A DNA stretch of 64,000 nucleotides from JB111 sp049856175 (GTDB lineage Bacteria > Actinomycetota > Actinomycetes > Actinomycetales > Actinomycetaceae), in contig NZ_JBNDNA010000002.1 of the NCBI RefSeq assembly GCF_049856175.1, positions 62,001-126,000 of the forward strand, written 5' to 3'. Every line of letters starts with the position of its first letter. The first letter of the stretch is position 1. Under the pieces are notes generated by a model that did no database searches, had not been told where the DNA came from, and worked only from the letters and a program-made list of their open reading frames with translations. Positions 54,806 to 63,935 of this stretch are shown here, one piece after another. Made by a program: the position numbers and the translations under genes.

Positions 54806-57175
54806 ATGAGCTCTTCCTCCGCTCCGCACGGCACCGACGAGCACGCTCCCGACCTGCACGAGGACCGCGAGGACGCCGAGGCGCGAGCCGTGCGGAAGCT
54901 GGTCGCAGAGCCGACGCCGATGGAGCCGGACCCCGGCCGGGAGGGCACCGACGACGAGCGAGCCACCGAGGGCGCCGCCACCACCGCGGCCGGCCCGCCG
55001 ACCTACGTCATCCAGGGCGGCGGCGCGGACGAGGGGTCGGGAGAGCCGGAGGAGCCCGACGACCTGCCCGACGACCGCTTCGCCGACCGTGAGCTCAGCT
55101 GGCTCGCGTTCAACCAGCGCGTCCTCGAGCAGGCCGAGGACCAGGACCTGCCCATCCTCGAGCGCGCGTGGTTCCTCGGGATCTTCGCCTCGAACCTGGA
55201 CGAGTACTTCATGGTCCGCGTCGCCGGCCTCAAGCGCCGGATCAGCACGGGCATGGCGGTTCCCGGCGCGTCCGGTCTCGGCCCACGCCAGGTGCTCGAC
55301 CGGATCGGGACCTCGGCGCAGGAGCTGATGGCCCGCCACGCGAAGGTCTTCCTCGACGACGTGCAGCCCAAGCTCGCCGAGGAGGGCATCGACATCCTCC
55401 ACTGGGGCGAGCTCGCGGACAGCGAGAAGGAGCGCCTGCACAAGTTCTTCCGCACCCAGATCTTCCCGGTGCTCACGCCGCTGGCCGTCGACCCCGCCCA
55501 CCCGTTCCCCTACATCTCGGGGCTCTCGCTCAACCTCGCGGTCCTCGTCCGCAACCCCACCACCGGCACGGAGCACTTCGCCCGCGTCAAGGTACCCGCG
55601 CTCCTCCCGCGCTTCATCGCCGTCGACGCCGAGGGGCGCCCCTACCGGCCCGAGGACGTCCCGGAGGACGCGGGCGGGCGCACCTCCTACGTCCCGCTCG
55701 AGGAGATCATCGGCCAGCACCTCGACGCCCTGTTCCCGGGCATGGAGATCGTCGAGCACCACACGTTCCGCGTCACCCGCAACGAGGATCTCGAGGTCGA
55801 GGAGGACGACGCCGAGAACCTCCTCCAGGCGCTGGAGAAGGAGCTCTCGCGGCGCCGGTTCGGTGCGGCCGTCCGGCTCGAGGTCGAGGAGCACATCTCC
55901 GAGCGGGTGCTCGACCTCCTGGCCCGCGAGCTGGGCATCGGCGAGCACGAGATCTACCGGCTCCCGGCCCCCCTCGACCTCACCGGGCTCAACGTCATCC
56001 ACGACCTCGACCGGCCGCACCTGAAGTTCAAGAAGTACGTGCCGGTGACCGCCGCCGGCCTGGCGAAGGTCGAGTCGGCCAACCCGACCGACATCTTCGC
56101 CGCGATCCGCGAGCGCGACGTCCTGCTGCACCACCCCTACGACTCGTTCTCCACGTCGGTCCAGCAGTTCCTCCAGCAGGCGGCGGCCGACCCCAAGGTC
56201 CTGGCCATCAAGCAGACGCTGTACCGCACCTCGGGCGACTCCCCGATCGTCGACGCGCTCATCGCCGCGGCCGAGGCCGGCAAGCAGGTCCTCGCGATCG
56301 TCGAGATCAAGGCCCGCTTCGACGAGCAGGCCAACATCGAGTGGGCGCGCAAGCTCGAGGAGTCCGGCGTCCACGTGGTCTACGGGATCGTCGGCCTCAA
56401 GACGCACTGCAAGCTGTCGATGGTCGTCCGCCAGGAGGCCGACGGCCTGCGCCGCTACTGCCACGTGGGGACCGGCAACTACCACCCGAAGACGGCGCGC
56501 GGCTACGAGGACATCGGCATGTTCACCTGCCACCGCGACGTCGGGCAGGACCTCACCCGGCTGTTCAACCAGCTGTCCGGGTACGCGCCGAGCACCAGCT
56601 ACCACCGGCTGCTCGTGGCGCCGCGCGACATCCGCCCGGGCCTGCTCGAGGGCATCGAGCGCGAGATCGCCCACCACGAGGCCGGGCGCCCGGCGTGGAT
56701 CAAGATCAAGGTCAACTCCATCGTCGACGAGCGCCTCATCGACGGCCTGTACCGGGCCAGCCGCGCGGGTGTGCCGGTCGACGTGGTCGTGCGCGGCATC
56801 TGCGCCATCAAGGTCGGGCTGCCGGGCACGGGGGCGAACCTGCGGGTGCGCTCGATCCTCGGTCGCTTCCTCGAGCACTCCCGGATCTTCGCGTTCGGGG
56901 GCGACGGCGACCCGCAGGTGTGGATCGGCTCCGCCGACCTCATGCACCGCAACCTCGACCGCCGCGTCGAGGCCCTCATCCGCATCGTCGACCCGGGCCA
57001 GCGGGAGCGGCTGATCGAGATCGTCGACCTCGCGGCCTCCGACGACACGGCCTCCTGGCGGCTCGGCCCCGACGGCTGGACCCGGGTCGCGTACGACGCC
57101 GAGGGCAACCGGCTGCGCGACGTGCAGCAGCTCCACATGCGCCAGGCGCGACGGCGGGTCGCGAGCTCGAGGTGA
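54806..57175 (+). CDS. ppk1: Polyphosphate kinase 1
   Basis: PPK1 reversibly makes polyphosphate from ATP. The 789-residue product has an extra N-terminal acidic segment (1-95), then the PPK N domain ('LSWLAFNQRVLEQAEDQDLPILERAWFLGIFASNLDEYFMVRVAG'), head, and the two phospholipase-D-like C-terminal domains with 'YDSFSTSVQQFLQQAA', 'IEIKARFDEQANIEWARKLEESGVHVVYGIVGLKTHCKL' (autophosphorylated histidine region) and 'YCHVGTGNYHPKTARGYEDIG'. ATG 54806 is used; a TTG four codons earlier is open. The mutT1 gene overlaps by 4 bases. Confidence 0.97.
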   Translation: MSSSSAPHGTDEHAPDLHEDREDAEARAVRKLVAEPTPMEPDPGREGTDDERATEGAATTAAGPPTYVIQGGGADEGSGEPEEPDDLPDDRFADRELSWLAFNQRVLEQAEDQDLPILERAWFLGIFASNLDEYFMVRVAGLKRRISTGMAVPGASGLGPRQVLDRIGTSAQELMARHAKVFLDDVQPKLAEEGIDILHWGELADSEKERLHKFFRTQIFPVLTPLAVDPAHPFPYISGLSLNLAVLVRNPTTGTEHFARVKVPALLPRFIAVDAEGRPYRPEDVPEDAGGRTSYVPLEEIIGQHLDALFPGMEIVEHHTFRVTRNEDLEVEEDDAENLLQALEKELSRRRFGAAVRLEVEEHISERVLDLLARELGIGEHEIYRLPAPLDLTGLNVIHDLDRPHLKFKKYVPVTAAGLAKVESANPTDIFAAIRERDVLLHHPYDSFSTSVQQFLQQAAADPKVLAIKQTLYRTSGDSPIVDALIAAAEAGKQVLAIVEIKARFDEQANIEWARKLEESGVHVVYGIVGLKTHCKLSMVVRQEADGLRRYCHVGTGNYHPKTARGYEDIGMFTCHRDVGQDLTRLFNQLSGYAPSTSYHRLLVAPRDIRPGLLEGIEREIAHHEAGRPAWIKIKVNSIVDERLIDGLYRASRAGVPVDVVVRGICAIKVGLPGTGANLRVRSILGRFLEHSRIFAFGGDGDPQVWIGSADLMHRNLDRRVEALIRIVDPGQRERLIEIVDLAASDDTASWRLGPDGWTRVAYDAEGNRLRDVQQLHMRQARRRVASSR

Positions 57176-58152
57176 GCAGGTCCGGGCAGAAGATCGTCCG
57201 CGCCGCGGGCCTGGTCGTGTGGCGCGTGCGGGACAAGAAGCTCGAGGTCCTGCTCGTCCACTCCCCGCGCCACCGCGAGTGGGGGTTCCCCAAGGGACAC
57301 CTCGACCCGCACGAGACGTTGCAGGAGTGCGCGGTCCGCGAGGTGGCGGAGGAGACCGGGGAGACGGTCGTCGTCGGACAGCCGCTCGGGGTGGTGCGCT
57401 ACCGGCTCCCGGGTGGCGGGCGCAAGCACGTGAGCTACTGGGCCGCCTCGGCGGACACGCCCGACGGCGCCTGGTCCCGCGTGCGCCGGGTCCCGCCGGC
57501 GGCGCTCGCCACGGAGATCGACCGCGTCGGGTGGATGGAGGTGCGCGAGGCGGGGCGCGAGCTCGGGCACGACGAGGATCGCGAGATCCTCGGCCAGCTC
57601 GTGGACCAGTGGAAGGACTCCCGGCTCGACACCTGGACCGTGCTGCTCGTGCGACACGCCCGCGCGCGCTCCCGCAGCGCCTGGAAGGGTGACGAGGAGA
57701 CCCGCCCGCTCACCGCGGGCGGTGCGGTCCAGGCCGTGGGGATGGGCTCGCTGCTGTCGGCCTACGGGGTCGAGCACCTCGTCAGCTCCCCGTGGGAGCG
57801 CTGCCGAGCCACCCTCACCCCGTACGCGGAGCGCGGCGGGATCGAGGTCGAGCTGCACGACGAGCTGACCGAGACCGCCCATGCGAAGCGCAAGCGACCC
57901 GTGCGTGCCCTGGTGGACGCCGCCCTGCGCCGCCCGACCAGTCCGACCGCGATCTGCACCCACCGGCCGGTGCTGCCCACGGTCGTCGCGACGCTGCTCG
58001 ACCGGGCGCCGAACCGGCTGCGCAAGACCGTGCCGACGAGGGACCCGTTCCTGCGCACGGGGGAGATGCTCGTGGTGCACTGCGCGCGGCGTGCCAAGCA
58101 CGGCCCCGCCGTCGTCGCGGTGGAGCGGGTCCGCGCCGTCGAGGACGACTGA
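57172..58152 (+). CDS. mutT1: Nudix-histidine phosphatase fusion, MutT1-like
   Basis: The 326-residue protein has an N-terminal Nudix domain (Nudix box at about 42-64, REVAEETGE) and a C-terminal histidine phosphatase domain with the catalytic 'LLVRHARARSRSAWKG' (RHA at 161-163) and 'STH'-like 'TAICTHRPVLPTV'. Mycobacterial MutT1 has the same architecture and removes 8-oxo-dGTP/8-oxo-GTP. It overlaps ppk by 4 bases (GTGA), and the ppk-mutT1 neighbourhood is known in mycobacteria. GTG start. Confidence 0.93.
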   Translation: MSRSGQKIVRAAGLVVWRVRDKKLEVLLVHSPRHREWGFPKGHLDPHETLQECAVREVAEETGETVVVGQPLGVVRYRLPGGGRKHVSYWAASADTPDGAWSRVRRVPPAALATEIDRVGWMEVREAGRELGHDEDREILGQLVDQWKDSRLDTWTVLLVRHARARSRSAWKGDEETRPLTAGGAVQAVGMGSLLSAYGVEHLVSSPWERCRATLTPYAERGGIEVELHDELTETAHAKRKRPVRALVDAALRRPTSPTAICTHRPVLPTVVATLLDRAPNRLRKTVPTRDPFLRTGEMLVVHCARRAKHGPAVVAVERVRAVEDD

Positions 58153-58509
58153 GCCCCCACTCTCCGACGACCGGGAGGACCTCCGACCGGCAGGACGACC
58201 GAGCGGACCTCCGACCGGGTCGACGGGTGAGAGGACGTGCGCCCGTCTCGACCACCGAGCGGACGTCCGCCCGGCGAGTGAGCGCCGCGCCCCCTGACGG
58301 AGTGCGATCGCGCGCCCGAACCGCCACACCGGCGACCCCCGGCACTGCGCCGGGCCGCCACCCGCGGTGGACGTCCGCGCAGGTCTGCCCGGCCGTCACG
58401 CGGCATGTGGCCCGAACGGCGAAGGGGCCCCGATCCCAACGTCATGCGTCCGAAAAGCCCCGGTCCTCCCGCGACCCGTGGTCAAGCTGTGACTGACGTG
58501 ACTAGGGCA
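58153..58509. repeat. Degenerate GACCGAGCGGACGTCC repeats after mutT1
   Basis: From about 58165 to 58275, units of the type CGACCGGGAGGACCTCCGAC / CGACCGAGCGGACCTCCGAC / CACCGAGCGGACGTCCGCCC follow each other with changes. The rest to 58509 shows no feature. The block resembles those after purM and near the tRNA cluster. Confidence 0.55.
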
Positions 58510-58531
58510 GTTCACCGATTGTTCACCTCCG
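58510..58531 (+). promoter_or_regulatory. PHO box upstream of pstS
   Basis: GTTCACC is repeated exactly 11 bases apart (58510-58516 and 58521-58527), the direct-repeat form of PhoP-binding PHO boxes in Streptomyces. It lies about 110 bases before the pstS start. It predicts induction of pstSCAB under phosphate starvation. Confidence 0.8.
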
Positions 58532-58621
58532 GCGTGATGTCCGTACACCCTCGGTCCCTAACGTCCCCACGTGGTCGGGCTTTTCCCGAACCGGACTCCA
58601 CATGTAGAGGATGGAAATACC

Positions 58622-59872
58622 GTGAAGCTTGCTGGTTCCCGCCGTCTGGCCGGCCTGGCCGCCGTCGGCGCTGTCGCCATGACCCTCGCCGCCTGTGGCG
58701 GTGACGACGCCGAGCCCACCACCGAGGAGGAGACCTCGGAGGAGCAGACCTCGGAGGAGGAGGACACCGAGGAGTCCGACTCCGAGGAGACCGACTCCGA
58801 GGACGCCGGCGCAGAGTCGCCGTCCGAGACCGAGTCCGACGAGGCCGGGGGTGACGCCGGTGCGTCCGGCGCCCAGGACCTCGGCATCGACTACGCCTCG
58901 CTCTCGGGCACGCTCAACGGCTCGGGCGCCTCCTCGCAGGAGAACGGGATGCAGGCGTGGCGTGACCAGTTCGGGCAGCTGTCCGACGTCACGGTCAACT
59001 ACAACGCCACGGGCTCCGGCACGGGCCGCGAGCAGTTCGTCGGAGGCCAGGTCTCCTTCATCGGCACCGACTCCTACTTCGAGGGCGACGAGCTCGCCGC
59101 CGCCGAGGAGCGCTGCGGCGGCAACCCGATCGTCGAGCTGCCGACCTACGTCTCGCCGATCGCGATCGCCTTCAACCTCCCGGGCGTCGACACGCTCAAC
59201 CTCACCCCGGAGAACGTCGCCGGCATCTTCAACGGCGACATCACCTCCTGGGACGCCGAGGAGATCGTGGCCGACAACCCGGACGCCGACCTCCCCGCGC
59301 TGCCGATCATCCCGGTCAACCGCTCGGACGACTCCGGCACCACGGAGAACTTCCAGCAGTGGCTGGACGAGTCGGGCTCGGGCTGGGAGCACGAGCCGTC
59401 CGACGTGTGGCCGGTCGACGGCACGCAGTCGGCTCAGGCGACCTCGGGCGTCGTCCAGCTCGTCACCGGCACGGAGGGCGCGATCACGTACGCCGACGCG
59501 TCGCAGATCGGTGACCTTGGCGCCGCGTCCATCGGCCTCGCCGACGGCGAGTTCGTCGAGTACTCGGCCGAGGCCGCCACGGCCATCGTCGACGGCTCGG
59601 AGCCGGCCGAGGGTGCGAGCGACACGCGGCTGACCGTCGCGCTCCAGCGCGACGGCTCGATCGAGGGCGCCTACCCGGTCGTCCAGATCTCGTACCACGT
59701 CGCCTGCACGGTGTACGAGGACGAGACCGAGGCCGCCAACGTCCAGGGCTTCCTCGCCTACATCGCGTCCGCGGAGGGCCAGGAGGCCGCCGAGGCGTTC
59801 GGTGTCGCGCCGATCTCGGACGAGCTCCGCGGCGACGTCAACGCGGCGATCGAGCAGATCTCGGCCGGCTGA
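58622..59872 (+). CDS. pstS: Phosphate ABC transporter substrate-binding lipoprotein
   Basis: PstS binds phosphate outside the cell. The 416-residue product has a lipoprotein signal ending LAAC (lipidated cysteine at about residue 26), an acidic Glu/Ser/Asp linker to about 80, then the periplasmic-binding fold with 'NGSGASSQENGMQAWRDQF', 'NYNATGSGTGREQFVGGQVSFIGTDSY' and 'IIPVNRSDDSGTTENFQQWL', which carry the phosphate-binding Ser/Thr/Asp residues. GTG 58622 is used; GAGGAT lies before it. It heads the pst operon, with a hairpin after it. Confidence 0.95.
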   Translation: MKLAGSRRLAGLAAVGAVAMTLAACGGDDAEPTTEEETSEEQTSEEEDTEESDSEETDSEDAGAESPSETESDEAGGDAGASGAQDLGIDYASLSGTLNGSGASSQENGMQAWRDQFGQLSDVTVNYNATGSGTGREQFVGGQVSFIGTDSYFEGDELAAAEERCGGNPIVELPTYVSPIAIAFNLPGVDTLNLTPENVAGIFNGDITSWDAEEIVADNPDADLPALPIIPVNRSDDSGTTENFQQWLDESGSGWEHEPSDVWPVDGTQSAQATSGVVQLVTGTEGAITYADASQIGDLGAASIGLADGEFVEYSAEAATAIVDGSEPAEGASDTRLTVALQRDGSIEGAYPVVQISYHVACTVYEDETEAANVQGFLAYIASAEGQEAAEAFGVAPISDELRGDVNAAIEQISAG

Positions 59873-59886
59873 CGCACGCCTGACCA

Positions 59887-59926
59887 CGCCGACGGTCCGG
59901 CCCCGGTCGGGGCCGGACCGTCGGCG
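59887..59926 (+). terminator. Hairpin between pstS and pstC
   Basis: A perfect 18-base stem (59887-59904 with 59909-59926) and a 4-base loop directly follow pstS. In other bacteria such a hairpin raises pstS over pstCAB by partial termination or 3' protection. Confidence 0.85.
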
Positions 59927-60013
59927 CGCGTTCCCCGTACGATCGGGCCCGTCAGGTCCCCCCGGGCCGGACGCGGCCGGCCCACCCCACCGCCACGGCG
60001 ACTGGAGCCTCGC

Positions 60014-61141
60014 GTGTCAGAACCTGTCAAGACCTCCGAACCCACGGACAACCGCCCCCCGGACCGACGCGTCACCCGGGGCAGGGTCCGCACCGGCGAC
60101 CGCGTCTTCACCGGCATCTCCTTCGGCGCCGGCGCAGTCATCGTCGCGGTCCTCGGAGCGGTCGCGCTCTTCCTGCTCCTGCAGTCGATCCCCGCGCTGA
60201 CCTCCAGCTCGGAGGACGTGGCCGCCGCGGCACCGTTCACGAGCGGCAACGGCTTCTGGGCCTACGCCGGCATCACGATCTTCGGCACGCTGCTCGCCTC
60301 GGTCCTCGCGCTCATCATCGCGGTGCCGTTCGCGATCGCCATCTCGCTGTTCATCTCGCACTACGCCCCGCGCCGCATGGCGTCCGCGCTCGGCTACGTC
60401 ATCGACCTGCTCGCCGCCATCCCCTCGGTCGTCTTCGGCCTGTGGGGCATGCGCCTGCTCGAGCCGCTGCTGCGCCCCGCCTTCACCTGGGTGTCCGAGA
60501 CGTTCACGCCCGTGCTCGAGCTCATCGCCGGCAACTGGGGTGACGCCGACGCCGGACAGGACCCCGAGCAGTGGTACGGCGGCATCCCCGGCCTCAGCTA
60601 CATGGCCGAGAACTTCGAGTGGTGGCCGCTGTCGCCGTTCCTGTTCGACTTCACCCCGCCGGCCCGCAACATCCTCATGGGCGGGCTCGTCCTCGCGATC
60701 ATGATCCTGCCGATCATCACCTCCCTGTGCCGCGAGGTCTTCCTGCAGACCCCGCGCCTGCAGGAGGAGGCCTCGCTCGCGCTGGGCGCCACGCGCTGGG
60801 AGATGATCAAGCAGACGGTGCTGCCGTTCGGCCGCTCCGGCATGGTGTCCGCCTCGATGCTCGGCCTGGGCCGGGCGCTCGGCGAGACGATGGCGCTGCT
60901 CATGGTCCTCTCGCCGGGCCTCGCCGTGAACTTCTGGCTCATGTCCCCCGGGCAGCACGCGACGATCGCCTCGCAGATCGCGCTGTCCTTCCCCGAGGCG
61001 CACGCGACCGGTGACCCGGTCGCCGGCCAGGACGTCCTCATCGCGATCGGCCTGATGCTCTTCATCCTGACGTTCGTCGTCAACTACATCTCCCGGGCCA
61101 TCGTCGCCCGGTACGCCGAGTTCTCGGGAGCCAACGCATGA
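60014..61141 (+). CDS. pstC: Phosphate ABC transporter permease PstC
   Basis: The 375-residue permease has six membrane helices and the ABC permease EAA-like loop 'EEASLALGATRWEMIKQTVLPFGRSGMVSASMLGLGRALGETMAL'. It has a long periplasmic loop rich in Trp/Tyr ('GLSYMAENFEWWPLSPFLF'). GTG start. Forms the inner-membrane channel with PstA, which its stop overlaps by 4 bases. Confidence 0.96.
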   Translation: MSEPVKTSEPTDNRPPDRRVTRGRVRTGDRVFTGISFGAGAVIVAVLGAVALFLLLQSIPALTSSSEDVAAAAPFTSGNGFWAYAGITIFGTLLASVLALIIAVPFAIAISLFISHYAPRRMASALGYVIDLLAAIPSVVFGLWGMRLLEPLLRPAFTWVSETFTPVLELIAGNWGDADAGQDPEQWYGGIPGLSYMAENFEWWPLSPFLFDFTPPARNILMGGLVLAIMILPIITSLCREVFLQTPRLQEEASLALGATRWEMIKQTVLPFGRSGMVSASMLGLGRALGETMALLMVLSPGLAVNFWLMSPGQHATIASQIALSFPEAHATGDPVAGQDVLIAIGLMLFILTFVVNYISRAIVARYAEFSGANA

Positions 61142-62364
61142 GCGACACCGACAGCACCGGACCCGTCGGGAGCGGGGGAGCAGCCAACGAGCAGCTGACG
61201 ACCAACGCCGGGGCGGCGCTCGGCAAGCGGGTCGGCGACGGTCCGCCGGTCCCGTCCGGCGGCCCCTCCATCCGCAGCCACGGCCGCCGCCTGCCGTGGT
61301 GGGTGCAGTGGGTCGTCATCGCGTTCGCGCTGGCGGTCGGCATCTTCTTCGGCATGCGGACGGACACGTTCGCACCCGCCGTCGAGACCTGGTCGGACCC
61401 GGATCGTGAGGCGCAGTACTCGCTCCCGCTCCTGACGATCGGGCTCTACGCCGTCGTCACGTACGTCCTCGTCATGATCGTCGTCGCCTACCTCTACGAG
61501 GGGCGTCGCTACGGCGGCGACCGGGTGGCGACGACCGTCATCACCGGCGCGTTCCTCGTCGCCCTCCTGCCGCTGATCTCGCTGCTGTGGACGTCCGTGC
61601 AGCAGGGCTGGGAGGCGATCTCCTGGAGCTTTCTCACGCACAACAACGTGGGCGCGTCGGTCGAGACGGTGGAGACCGGTCTCGGCCACGCGATCGTCGG
61701 GACGTTCTACGTCACCCTGCTCACGGCCGCGGCCGCGATCCCGCTGGGCATCTTCACCGCGATCTACCTCGTCGAGTACGGCAAGGGTCCGTTCGCCCGC
61801 GCCGTCACCTTCCTCGTCGACATCATGACCGGCATCCCGTCGATCGTCGCGGGTCTGTTCGCCGTTGCCATGCTGACGATGATCATGGGCCAGCTCGGGT
61901 TCGACAGCGCCCCGGCGTACCGCTCGGGTGCGATGGGTGCCGTCGCGCTCCTCGTGCTCATGACGCCGATCGTCGTGCGCAACACCGAGGAGATGCTCCG
62001 GCTCGTGCCCAACGAGCTGCGCGAGGCGTCCTACGCGCTGGGCGTGCCGAAGTGGCTCACCATCGTCAAGGTCGTGCTCCGCACGTCGGTGGCGGGCATC
62101 ATCTCGGGCGTGGTCATCGCCGTCGCCCGCGTGATCGGTGAGTCGGCCCCGCTGATGATCACCGCGATGTCGACGGACGTGTTCAACTACAACCCGTTCG
62201 ACAACTACATGATGACGCTGCCCGTGTACGTCTACAACACGTTCCGCACCGGCGACTTCGAGGCCTCGTGGGGCGGCGCGCTCGTCCTCATCTTCATCGT
62301 CCTCGTCTTCAACCTCATCGCCCGGTTCGTGGCGGCGATGTTCGCCCCCAAGGGCGAGAAGTGA
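61138..62364 (+). CDS. pstA: Phosphate ABC transporter permease PstA
   Basis: The 408-residue permease has a 60-residue hydrophilic N-terminal extension, then helices including 'TFYVTLLTAAAAIPLGIFTAIYLVEYG', 'MTGIPSIVAGLFAV' and the EAA loop 'LREASYALGVPKWLTIVKVVLRTSVAGIISGVVIAVARVIGESAPL'. ATGA overlap with pstC. The extension is longer than in E. coli PstA, as is usual in Actinobacteria. Confidence 0.96.
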   Translation: MSDTDSTGPVGSGGAANEQLTTNAGAALGKRVGDGPPVPSGGPSIRSHGRRLPWWVQWVVIAFALAVGIFFGMRTDTFAPAVETWSDPDREAQYSLPLLTIGLYAVVTYVLVMIVVAYLYEGRRYGGDRVATTVITGAFLVALLPLISLLWTSVQQGWEAISWSFLTHNNVGASVETVETGLGHAIVGTFYVTLLTAAAAIPLGIFTAIYLVEYGKGPFARAVTFLVDIMTGIPSIVAGLFAVAMLTMIMGQLGFDSAPAYRSGAMGAVALLVLMTPIVVRNTEEMLRLVPNELREASYALGVPKWLTIVKVVLRTSVAGIISGVVIAVARVIGESAPLMITAMSTDVFNYNPFDNYMMTLPVYVYNTFRTGDFEASWGGALVLIFIVLVFNLIARFVAAMFAPKGEK

Positions 62365-62454
62365 GCGGCACCATGACGCTCTCACCCGCCACCACCGGCA
62401 CCAGCACCGACCGCGCCGTCAACGGCCCGGCCCCCCACGGAAGGATCTGACCGC

Positions 62455-63234
62455 GTGTCCAAGCGCATCGAGGTCAAGGACCTCAACATCTTCTACGGCT
62501 CCTTCAAGGCGGTGGAGGACGTCACCGTCACCATCGAGCCCCGCTCGGTCACGGCCCTCATCGGCCCGTCCGGCTGCGGGAAGTCGACGTTCCTCCGCAC
62601 GCTCAACCGCATGCACGAGGTCATCCCCGGCGCGTACGTCGACGGTGAGGTCAACGTCGACGGCCAGAACCTCTACGGCCCGGGCGTGGACCCCGTGGAC
62701 GTGCGCGGCATGGTCGGCATGGTGTTCCAGCGGCCCAACCCGTTCCCCACGATGTCGATCGCGGACAACGTGCTGGCGGGTGTGCGACTGAACAACCGCC
62801 GGATCTCCAAGTCCGACGCCGAGGCACTCGTCGAGCGCTCCCTGCGCGGAGCGAACCTGTGGAACGAGGTCAAGGACCGCCTGGCCCGCCCGGGCTCGTC
62901 GCTCTCGGGCGGCCAGCAGCAGCGCCTGTGCATCGCCCGCGCCATCGCGGTCAAGCCTGAGGTCCTGCTGATGGACGAGCCGTGCTCGGCGCTCGACCCG
63001 ATCTCCACGCTCGCGATCGAGGACCTCATCGCCGAGCTGAAGGAGAACTACACGATCGTCATCGTCACGCACAACATGCAGCAGGCCGCACGCGTGTCGG
63101 ACAAGACGGGCTTCTTCAACATCCAGGGCACCGGCAAGCCCGGCCGCCTCATCGAGTACGACGTCACCGAGACGATCTTCCAGAACCCCGCCAACCAGCA
63201 GACGTCGGACTACGTGTCCGGCCGGTTCGGCTGA
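62455..63234 (+). CDS. pstB: Phosphate ABC transporter ATP-binding protein PstB
   Basis: The 259-residue ATPase has Walker A GPSGCGKST, 'MVFQRPNPFPTMSIADNVLAG', signature LSGGQQQRLCIARAIAV and Walker B 'VLLMDEPCSALDPIST', all diagnostic of PstB. GTG start with GGAAGGA upstream. A 90-base gap separates it from pstA. No phoU gene follows; the operon ends at a terminator. Confidence 0.97.
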   Translation: MSKRIEVKDLNIFYGSFKAVEDVTVTIEPRSVTALIGPSGCGKSTFLRTLNRMHEVIPGAYVDGEVNVDGQNLYGPGVDPVDVRGMVGMVFQRPNPFPTMSIADNVLAGVRLNNRRISKSDAEALVERSLRGANLWNEVKDRLARPGSSLSGGQQQRLCIARAIAVKPEVLLMDEPCSALDPISTLAIEDLIAELKENYTIVIVTHNMQQAARVSDKTGFFNIQGTGKPGRLIEYDVTETIFQNPANQQTSDYVSGRFG

Positions 63235-63296
63235 GCAGGCACCACCCCAGCCGGTCCCCGCACCGAGCGCGGTCGCGCGAACGGCCCTGCCCGACG

Positions 63297-63329
63297 ACGG
63301 CGCCGCACCCCTCGTGGGTGCGGCGCCGT
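63297..63329. terminator. Terminator after pstB
   Basis: A perfect 14-base stem (63297-63310 with 63316-63329) has a 5-base loop, between convergent pstB and the lipoprotein gene. Confidence 0.85.
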
Positions 63330-63350
63330 TCGCGCTGCGCTACCTCGTCG

Positions 63351-63788
63351 TCAGCTCGCCGAGCCCTGGGCGGAGCCGGTCGTGTCCTCGCTCGTGGAGA
63401 GGATGCAGATGCCGTCGCGGTCGTCGGCCTCGTCCCAGGTCTCCGTGGTCGGGGTGAGGAGCTGGACCATGTACTGGCTGGAGGCGTAGTCGGTGCCGAC
63501 GTAGCCCTCGAACTCGTCCGCGCATGCCGTCTCGAGCTCGGTCGCGACCTGCGACTCCCCGGGGAAGTCGCCGTCCGCGAAGGTGTGGACGTAGTAGACC
63601 TCGCCCGTGTGCGGGTCCTCGCAGTCGATCGTGGGGATCTCGGAGACGGTGCCGCCGGTCGCATCGGACAGGTCGAGGCACTCGCCGACCTCGAACTGCT
63701 GAACCGTGGAGCCGCAGGCGGCGAGGAACGGGACGGCGAGGGCCGCGGCGGCGACGGCGGCCGCTCGGCGGGCGTGGATGGCACGCAT
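63351..63788 (-). CDS. Septum-formation-like lipoprotein
   Basis: The 145-residue product has a lipoprotein signal (VPFLAAC, cysteine at 25), then 'FEVGECLDLSDATGG', 'IPTIDCEDPHTGEVYYVHTFADGDFPGE' and 'CADEFEGYVG', with four cysteines for two disulfides. This is the septum_form (PF13845-type) domain of actinobacterial secreted proteins. It is anchored at the outer face of the membrane. The start ATG at 63788 has GGAAGGA upstream. Function in division is only implied by the family name. Confidence 0.8.
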   Translation of the reverse strand: MRAIHARRAAAVAAAALAVPFLAACGSTVQQFEVGECLDLSDATGGTVSEIPTIDCEDPHTGEVYYVHTFADGDFPGESQVATELETACADEFEGYVGTDYASSQYMVQLLTPTTETWDEADDRDGICILSTSEDTTGSAQGSAS

Positions 63789-63880
63789 GGATCGGGGTCC
63801 TTCCGGAAAGGGGGAGAGGTCGGTGGCGGTGAGGCCTCCGGCAGGATATCGGTAACCGCCGGCGTTCCTGGCCCCGCACG

Positions 63881-63935
63881 CCGGGCAGTTCGCCCCATCT
63901 CGCGCCGGGCAGTTCGCCCCATCTCGCGCCGGTCG
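63881..63935. repeat. 24-base tandem repeat at the right end
   Basis: CCGGGCAGTTCGCCCC is repeated with period 24 bases (63881 and 63905), with a third partial unit CCGGTCGGC. It is another of the intergenic repeats; the 200-base end of the window has no gene that I can support. Confidence 0.7.

Noticed and set aside
54278..57136. Very long open frame on the minus strand opposite ppk (over 900 codons)
   Set aside because: It is a shadow of ppk caused by high GC; the residue mix (V/L/D/R runs) has no family motif, and ppk has all its signatures.
59758..61083. Minus-strand frames opposite pstS-pstC
   Set aside because: No motif, and the plus-strand genes are certain.
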